Below are positions 58,070 through 64,000 of a stretch of DNA of 64,000 nt, in pieces. Source of the DNA: Cepaea nemoralis (taxonomy: Eukaryota; Mollusca; Gastropoda; Stylommatophora; Helicidae); NCBI GenBank assembly GCA_014155875.1, contig JACEFZ010018157.1, positions 598,001 through 662,000 on the forward strand, read 5' to 3'. Positions within the stretch are counted from its first letter, which is position 1. Every line of letters begins with the position of its first letter. Under the pieces are notes generated by a model. That model saw nothing but the letters and a program-made list of their open reading frames with translations. It was not told where the DNA came from and did no database searches. Both the position numbers and the translations under genes were made by a program.

Positions 58070-59150
58070 ACTTTTAATTGAATGTCGGAAAACAAGTGCT
58101 GAAATGTTATATCGAACCTGTTCTGTTGTATACCAATAAATCCTCCCGTGTGTTGCCGGGGCCCATAAGGGAAGCAAAGAATAGCAACACTGTAGCCTAC
58201 CAGGCATGTCGTAAGAGGCGACTAAGGAGGCTTGATGGTTCCGTCGCCCTGCTACTGAGTGAGTGCGTGGCGCGACACTGTGAGCTGTGAATTTCGTGTG
58301 AAGTGCTTTTGAATCTGCCCGAGGTTTTTGGAACGTGACTGCATGTTCGGAGTGATGGCAGATGGCTATGTCCCAGAGTTGACCGGTTTTTGCCTTATGC
58401 AGAAATGCGTGGCTGCTGGGCTTCTGGTTGACTGCCACTGCCATCGACGATGAACTGTATTTCGTGGACTGTGTGGGTGAACATCTAGGAAACATCCAGA
58501 TGGGAAAATGGCTGCAGATTCCATCAGAAATGAACTGGGTGTTTTGTGGGGGACTATTGTGTTGACATTCTGGCGGCAGCATTATGCATAGTGCATCTGT
58601 GCGGGCTGTTGTTTGTCGAGACTCAAGTCTTTTCCACTTTTCACATTGGGCGGTGGGGAGCGTTTTGTATGATATTCACTGGCACAAGAACGGAGCATAA
58701 TGGGGACGACCCGTTGCTGTGAAGTTGGAACTGCGACTAACTAACTAACTAACTAACTAACTAACCAATAAATCATGGAATGTGAAGAAAATGACTTGTA
58801 GGCAATGGAGATTCGGTTTCTGAGATGGATGTTGTGAACATCTGGACGGCCAGAGTAACTAACAATGATTTCCAGACAGAGGCTAAAGAAAGTAGAATAT
58901 TTTCAACACTGGGTAAAAAGAGACAAACAGTGTTGGTCATAAAATGAGAAGACAAGACATCGTAGAACATTGTAAAGACTGAAAAAATCAGCGGAAGAAG
59001 AAACTACCGAGGGAAATGGTGGTTGATTTTCTAAGACGACAGCATAGAGGAATGTCTGTCATAAACAGAATTGTTCCATAACCCCAAGGTAGAAATTGCA
59101 GCAAGGGTGTAGTTTTGAATGCCTAGCTTCTCTCATCAACCATCATCAAG
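58070..59150 (+). pseudogene. LINE family B fragment split by a retroposon
   Basis: 58,070-58,142 (VLKCYIEPVLLY) and 58,764-59,150 (KTMECEE..., MEIRFLRWM, QSKFFGHKMRRQD-like) are one degraded ORF2 interrupted by the element at 58,143-58,763. Confidence 0.75.
58143..58763 (+). mobile_element. 621-bp (CTAA)n-tailed retroposon
   Basis: Flanked by the 11-bp duplication ACCAATAAATC (58,132-58,142; 58,764-58,774) and ending in CTAA repeats. Contains GTAGCCTACCAGGCATGTCG and TAAGAGGCGACTAAGG near its 5' end and GACGACCCGTTGCTGTGAAG near the tail. No intact ORF. A truncated second copy is at 38,381-38,509. Non-autonomous, probably moved by a LINE with the same tail; that partner is not in the window. 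Confidence 0.9.
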
Positions 59151-59154
59151 TGCC

Positions 59155-59500
59155 CTGCTAGCTGGCATAGGCGTTCATGGCTCTCCACAGATCTCGATCG
59201 TTGGTGTTCTGGATCAACTTTGCTGATGGTATTCCTCCATGCCACCGTCTCAATCCATCCAGCATCATTTCTCTTGGTCTGCCTCTGCCTCTTTTCCCCT
59301 CGATCTTTCCAGTTGTCACGAAGTTCTCCAATGACCCTCTTCTCATCACATGACCGAAAAAGATGTTTGTCTCTTCCTTATTGTTGTATATAATGTTCTA
59401 GTTTCATTAGCCTGTATCAGGCAGTCGTTGTTAATTACTCTGGCAGTCCAAGGAATTCGCAACATTCGTCTCAGGAACCACATCTCTGTTGCTTATATAG
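59155..59500 (-). pseudogene. LINE 3' end fragment, family B
   Basis: The minus strand is clean for 63 codons: MMRRGSLENFVTTGKIEGKR, GRGRPREMMLDGLRRWHGGI, DRDLWRAMNAYAS. Best-preserved copy of this C-terminus. Confidence 0.9.
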
Positions 59501-59569
59501 CTTCTCTACTGACGGTTAATAAAAATTTGATGACGGTTATTAAAGGAACAAACATTGCTGTACAATTCA

Positions 59570-59930
59570 TTCATTCATTCAGTAGCTTGTCCTTTGCAGA
59601 GGAAAACCTCTTGATTACAAGCAAGATGTCCCGCGTCCGATAAACCAGTCTGGAAATCATCCGGTACATCCTGCACCCATCTTCTCTTTGACCTTCCTCT
59701 TCCTCTCTTCCCATGCATATACTCCTCCATTATTTTTCTCTCCAGACTTTCAATTTTCATGACGTTTCAAGTCACCAAAATATATAAATTTTCTTTGCTT
59801 TATCGTTTTTAATAGCCAACCCTTTTCAATATTCAGCTCTTGAAGTATAGATGCATTTGTTCTTTTCTTTACCCAGTTTTAACCTTTTCAGATGTTGCTC
59901 TACAATAACTAAAGACATTAAAACCTTTGT
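59570..59930 (-). pseudogene. LINE 3' fragment, family F
   Basis: The minus strand encodes MKIESLERKIMEEYMHGKRG, RGRSKRRWVQDVPDDFQTGL and SDAGHLACNQEVF; upstream non-coding part shared with 50,700-50,840. Confidence 0.85.
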
Positions 59931-60095
59931 GTGTTAGAAAATATAGGAATAAAAGTCTCAGGACCGTGCATATTTTAAGTGGCAACATAGGCCTATTGGC
60001 GCCAAGCGTGCAGATTTAACATACCGGCTGGAAAACACATATACGCCTTTGAATATAGCTGAGTTGAAGTGAAGAGTCCTGATAACAATGGTACC

Positions 60096-60819
60096 TGTTA
60101 CAGTCTGATTATGTATATGGCTGGACTTTCCCCAGAGTACCGAGTGTTAGCCAGAGCATCTGATTGATCACTCCTTGCCGCACCATTCTCTCCAAGCCAT
60201 GTCAAGATCTCCAATAAGACCTTACAGAGGTAAGGAGAGTAAACACAAGTCTAGTAGGGAGACACCAGACAGGAGAGACACCAAGCACTATAAATAGCCT
60301 CATAAGGAGACACATTTGTGTCAGACCAGGGGCCAATGCGTACAACTGAGCGAGGGCTTTCCCCAAGCCATTGGGAAGCTTGTCCTTGCGAGTAACCGTG
60401 AAGTGCCCGGTTACTCGAGCTCACAAGCCAGCGTGCTTGAGAGACCATGCACGCAATAATAGCTACTGCACGGAGAGGACAGTGTCCGTGCTTGTCCACG
60501 CAATGTGTAGCGTGTGGACAGACCCGACTGGAGACGGTAGAGAGCAGACGTATCCTTGACAAATGCTATAGTTTCTAGGCAATAGGCAAACATTAGGCTG
60601 TTAATTTAGATTGTGATTTCGAGCATCATTTCTCACCACTTCATTGCATTCGTGTTGTATAATGATGATGAAGTATATCGCTCGCAGAGCCATTCAAATG
60701 TCGGCTCTAAATAAATTGCATTCCTTTCGCAAATGTCACGAGTTGTTATTTCGTGCGGTGCGAAAGTAGGGGAGTCCTGATAATCTGTAGCGAACAAGTC
60801 GCTGACAGGCAGGACCCCA
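60096..60819 (+). mobile_element. putative 5' LTR of Ty3/gypsy element
   Basis: Proposed from TGTTACAG at 60,096 to CCCCA at 60,819 (724 bp). Inside are a TATA box TATAAATA (60,289-60,296) and a polyadenylation signal AATAAA (60,710-60,715) in the right order for U3-R-U5. TGGTGTCAG, a plausible tRNA-primed site, starts three bases after the CA end. The 3' LTR is outside the window, so the boundaries are inferred. Confidence 0.5.
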
Positions 60820-61000
60820 ATTGGTGTCAGAATACAGTGAACCAACGCCAGCAGAGCAATTGGTGTCAGAACACAGTGAACCAACGCCAGCAGAGCAGTC
60901 ATAGCAGGCAATTGTTGTTATAATCAACGAACAGTTAACGCCAGCAGGCAAGTGGTGTTATAAACCACTGAACGAACGCCAGCTATCGATTGGTATTAGA
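60820..61000 (+). repeat. tandem primer-site/leader repeats
   Basis: TTGGTGTCAGAAYACAGTGA + ACCAACGCCAGCAGAGCA occurs twice in near-identical form (60,821 and 60,859). More diverged versions follow at about 60,908, 60,950 and 60,988 (TTGTTGTTATAATCAACGAA etc.). The region thus has about five tandem copies of a ~40-bp unit, the first two containing the putative primer-binding word. Confidence 0.7.
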
Positions 61001-61822
61001 AAGTTCTGAACCAGCATCAGTTCATTGCACGATTCAACATCATTCTTGTGCTATATATTTCAAAGTAATGTAAATTTGTTTCCATACATGGCATAAAGAA
61101 TTTTCTTTGGTGAATTATACGATCATACCATTTGTGGAGTGTGAACCACAATTGAGCCAAATTAAATCGCTAAAGTGTGAAATTCTACAAATATTAATTT
61201 GAAAGTGTGTTATTATACAAAAATCAATAGAAATGTATACAATGATCAGTGAACATTACCATCGTAACCACCGTGTACATTTCATTGCGTGTGATACAGC
61301 CATCAATGTCACCATTCTACGAAGTCAATAAATAGATTAGCGACGAACTGAAGCCTAGAACGAAGATACGCCATAGTCAGAAAGTGAAGACAAGACGACA
61401 TCGACTGTCATACGACGAATCATCTCACATATCATCTAACAATCATTCAGACGATCATATCAATCATCCATTAACACCATTTATCACTATCTATCACACT
61501 TTTCCATTCACCATTCGCATGAAATATAAGCTTGTATTGACAACATAAGCGTGTGTCTAATTTTTGCTGCTCTACTAAACAGAAGCAGCCATTGTGTTAT
61601 CAAGTCAAATCATTTTGTAAGTGTGAAAGACAGCGGTGGAACATCCCAAGTACCGTAATTTCCAAAGAATTAGATGAGTATATTTTCTGAATATTTTGGT
61701 ATGCTCTAAATTAATCATGCATCTTCTTTTTCAGTAAAAGATGTATATTTACTAACACATTATTGCAAACTATGGTGTGAATATTATTGTGATATCATTT
61801 TGAACTAACATTACGCCACAAA
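61001..61822 (+). other. untranslated leader of the gypsy element
   Basis: AT-rich, no ORF above 60 codons on the plus strand, leading to the Gag start at 61,823 (context AAAATGGCG). Confidence 0.45.
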
Positions 61823-63721
61823 ATGGCGTCACTAAGTGAGTGCATCCAGGCAGGTAAAGAAATGGGCCACACGAGAGAAAAGCTAGAAAAGTGGGCGGAT
61901 CAAAAGTATAAAGAAGAAATAGCTCGACATAGAGAAGAAACAGAAAGAAAAGCTGCTCTTGACAGGGATGAAAGAGCATTAGAAAGGCAGCATCAAAAAG
62001 AAATGAAAGAAGTCGAGGAAGCTACCAAACAGAAACAATTAGAGTTAGATCAAATTACCAAACAGAAACAATTAGAGTTAGATCAAATTACCAAACAGAA
62101 ACAATTAGAGTCAGATCAAGCTATCAAACAGAAACAGTTACACTTAGAGCATGCTAACAAACAAGCAGAGGAAGCCTCCAAACAAAAGCAGATACAAGTA
62201 GATTCAGAGACTAGACTAAAGATGAAGGAAATGGAGGTAGATTCTAACATACAAATAGCCTCTAGCAAACAAAAGAGCCAAGAAGAACAGAACAAATTTA
62301 GTAAGTATAAGGGCCTTATCAAACCATACAGTGTAGGTGATTCAATTAGCGCATGGACTGAGAACATAGAATTCCAACTAAAGACACAGAATATACCTTT
62401 AGATGATTGGGCAATGATTTACATGAGGAACCTCAGTGGGGAGCCTTTAAAAGTAATAGAATCCATACCTACAGAGCTAAGAAACAATTATCAGTACATA
62501 CACGATAGGATAATGCAACATTTTCTTTTAGACGCTACTGGGTACCAAATTCAATTCTCACAGATTATGCCAAAAGCAACTGAAACCTTCTTAGACTATA
62601 TCTCTAACGTGCAGAGCACATTTAAAAAGTGGACTAGAGCTGCTAAAGTAGGTAACAACTATGAAAAACTAGAAGAGCTGATGGTAATGGACAAAGTGAT
62701 TTCTACCGTTCCTACCCCTTTTGCGAAGTTTTTACAACAGTCAGATATTGAGTCCATTCAGCAATTAGAGAAACGGGGGTCAGCTTATTTTTCATCTAAT
62801 CGGGACATATTTAAAACTACATCACATGACACAGAAATTACAGCTTTTGCAAATAAAGTTCCTGATAGAGCTTACAACCAGAAAGATTACCGTAAGAAGG
62901 ACAAACCATATCAGAAACCACCTCGATGTAACTATTGCAATCTTTTTCATCCGACTTACTCGATGTGTGATAAGAACCCCGCATATCCGTCACACTTAGA
63001 AGCAGTGTTGAAGAAGCAAGAAAGCAGAAGATCATCCTTTAAACGTGCTGTTAAATGTTATTTTTGTTCAAGTTATGGCCATTATAGTAATAAATGTATG
63101 GGGAGACAGAGAATGAAGGCAAATAATGCAGCACTCATCGATACATCATCAGACGATGAGAGTGACATTGATCCGGAACTTGTGAATGTGTTGCCAACGA
63201 GTGAATGTCAGAGTGTATCATTAGTAACAGATAGTTTAGACTTTAAGAAATGTAAAGTATGCCATCAGTTTCATGCGGATGGTAAATTGGAATGTGGGCA
63301 CATAATACCATGTTCAAATGAAGATGCTAACGCAGCGTGTGCCTCCAGAGGTAAACTTAAGTTCTACGATGCACTGGTCAATGGGCAACCATGCCAATGT
63401 TTAGTTGATAGCGGGAGCACTCTACTGGGTTTAAGGAGAGAACTTGCTAGACCAGAAGATTATACGGGTGAATTTGTCAAATGCCGTACTTTCTCGGGAA
63501 CCATCGAGAAATATCCACTGGCAAAAGCGCATATCAATAACCCGTCCCTTACCGGCACATTTACGTGCGCTATCCTGCAATATCCATGCATGGATCTTAT
63601 TGTAGGATGCCTAGATTCATTGAAAGAATGTAAAGAAGACAACATAAGAGCCTGGAAAGATACACACATGGCCAACGCTGTAACAAGGTCAGATACAGAA
63701 CAAACTATACTTACAAAATGA
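61823..63721 (+). CDS. Ty3/gypsy Gag-protease polyprotein, 632 aa
   Basis: Open from 61,823 to TGA at 63,719-63,721. Residues ~1-30 start MASLSECIQAGKEMG. Residues ~30-165 are a charged coiled coil with four tandem 11-residue repeats (TKQKQLELDQI; 33-bp DNA repeats at 62,024-62,155). Residues ~165-340 form the capsid-like region. Residues 369-382 and 412-425 are Cys/His knuckles; the second, CYFCSSYGHYSNKC, is a perfect CCHC. A third Cys/His cluster starts at 477. Protease: DSGS with catalytic Asp at 529 and a distal DLIVG strand. The intact frame suggests a young copy. Family identification is by motifs; integrase follows at once, in another frame. Confidence 0.9.
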   Translation: MASLSECIQAGKEMGHTREKLEKWADQKYKEEIARHREETERKAALDRDERALERQHQKEMKEVEEATKQKQLELDQITKQKQLELDQITKQKQLESDQAIKQKQLHLEHANKQAEEASKQKQIQVDSETRLKMKEMEVDSNIQIASSKQKSQEEQNKFSKYKGLIKPYSVGDSISAWTENIEFQLKTQNIPLDDWAMIYMRNLSGEPLKVIESIPTELRNNYQYIHDRIMQHFLLDATGYQIQFSQIMPKATETFLDYISNVQSTFKKWTRAAKVGNNYEKLEELMVMDKVISTVPTPFAKFLQQSDIESIQQLEKRGSAYFSSNRDIFKTTSHDTEITAFANKVPDRAYNQKDYRKKDKPYQKPPRCNYCNLFHPTYSMCDKNPAYPSHLEAVLKKQESRRSSFKRAVKCYFCSSYGHYSNKCMGRQRMKANNAALIDTSSDDESDIDPELVNVLPTSECQSVSLVTDSLDFKKCKVCHQFHADGKLECGHIIPCSNEDANAACASRGKLKFYDALVNGQPCQCLVDSGSTLLGLRRELARPEDYTGEFVKCRTFSGTIEKYPLAKAHINNPSLTGTFTCAILQYPCMDLIVGCLDSLKECKEDNIRAWKDTHMANAVTRSDTEQTILTK

Positions 63722-63738
63722 AATGCTACAGCTATTAA

Positions 63739-64000
63739 CACCAAGTGGTGCAGATACCAATACTACTCGACAGAAATTTTATCGAGGCACAAAGCACCGA
63801 CCAAACAATTACACCGTATTTTAAATTTGTGGGTGAACGAGCGAAAGTGACTAAGAATGCATCTTGGTACTTTAGAAAATTTAACGGAATTCTCATGCGT
63901 TATTACACAAATAATAACCATGAAATTCAGCAGACGGTGTTACCTGTAACATACCGACAAAATGTGCTTAAAATCGCACATGAGTCACCTTTTGCTGGAC
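63739..64000 (+). CDS. gypsy integrase N-terminal part, runs off the window
   Basis: Open after a TAA at 63,736-63,738, in the -1 frame relative to Gag-protease. Reads LLDRNFIEAQSTDQTITPYF, ASWYFRKFNGILMRYY and VLPVTYRQNVLKIAHESPFA. This is the lead-in and the first His of the HHCC zinc domain of Ty3/gypsy integrases (consensus VxPxxxRxxVLxLAHExxxAGH). No reverse transcriptase or RNase H lies between protease and this domain. Either translational recoding or a lesion near 63,720-63,740 separates the frames. The rest is outside the window. Confidence 0.8.

Noticed and set aside
57935..58582. 215-codon minus-strand ORF
   Set aside because: Spans the antisense of a retroposon and its LINE target across a target-site duplication; no domain recognised.

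Overview
The window is non-coding-rich animal nuclear DNA. The evidence is a spliced host gene with GT-AG introns, many degraded non-LTR (RTE/L2/jockey-like) LINE copies, tRNA-headed SINEs, Tc1/mariner and hAT DNA transposons, a Ty3/gypsy LTR element, and very abundant microsatellites and minisatellites. Nothing in it is prokaryotic. The repeat mixture and the divergence of the host protein suggest an invertebrate, possibly a mollusc or another lophotrochozoan. That is inference; no single sequence here fixes the species.

Only one complete host gene is recognisable: a four-exon RIIAD1 orthologue (RIIa domain-containing protein 1) on the + strand, 33,793-43,376, encoding 113 residues. Three inverted SINE copies lie just upstream of it. 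Its first intron carries a 1.35-kb G-rich repeat, a dead mariner and two minisatellites. A second possible host exon (11,093-11,432) encodes the start of a type II membrane protein, and its 3' part is the apparent parent of a ~6.4-kb array of about 56 copies of a 114-bp unit (11,340-17,820).

Layout: 0-3.2 kb, unrecognised DNA, a LINE tail, a tRNA-SINE, a hAT MITE with 8-bp target duplication and a degenerate ~59-bp repeat. 3.2-8.2 kb, a Russian-doll insertion: a mariner next to a 61-bp minisatellite, itself hit by a SINE and by a 2.66-kb RTE-like LINE with a perfect 12-bp duplication. 8.7-10.9 kb, Helitron-like element, microsatellites and SINEs. 11.1-17.8 kb, exon plus 114-bp array. 18-25.5 kb, LINE and SINE debris and long microsatellites. 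26.1-27.8 kb, a decayed GTF2IRD2-type hAT transposase. 28.6-30.7 kb, LINE debris and a Helitron-like element carrying an unusual retroposon headed by the first 35 nt of U2 snRNA. 31-33.1 kb, a second hAT transposase split by a LINE with a 12-bp duplication. 33.1-43.6 kb, RIIAD1. 43.6-60 kb, LINE fragments, SINEs and several minisatellites, two of which grew out of LINE coding sequence. 60.1 kb to the right edge, a Ty3/gypsy LTR retrotransposon (putative LTR, primer site, Gag-protease ORF) in which integrase follows protease directly with no reverse transcriptase between them, the rare Gmr1-like gene order; the element runs off the window.

Two repeat-array stretches contain dense single-base indels that look like consensus errors of the assembly, so reading-frame breaks there should not be over-interpreted.
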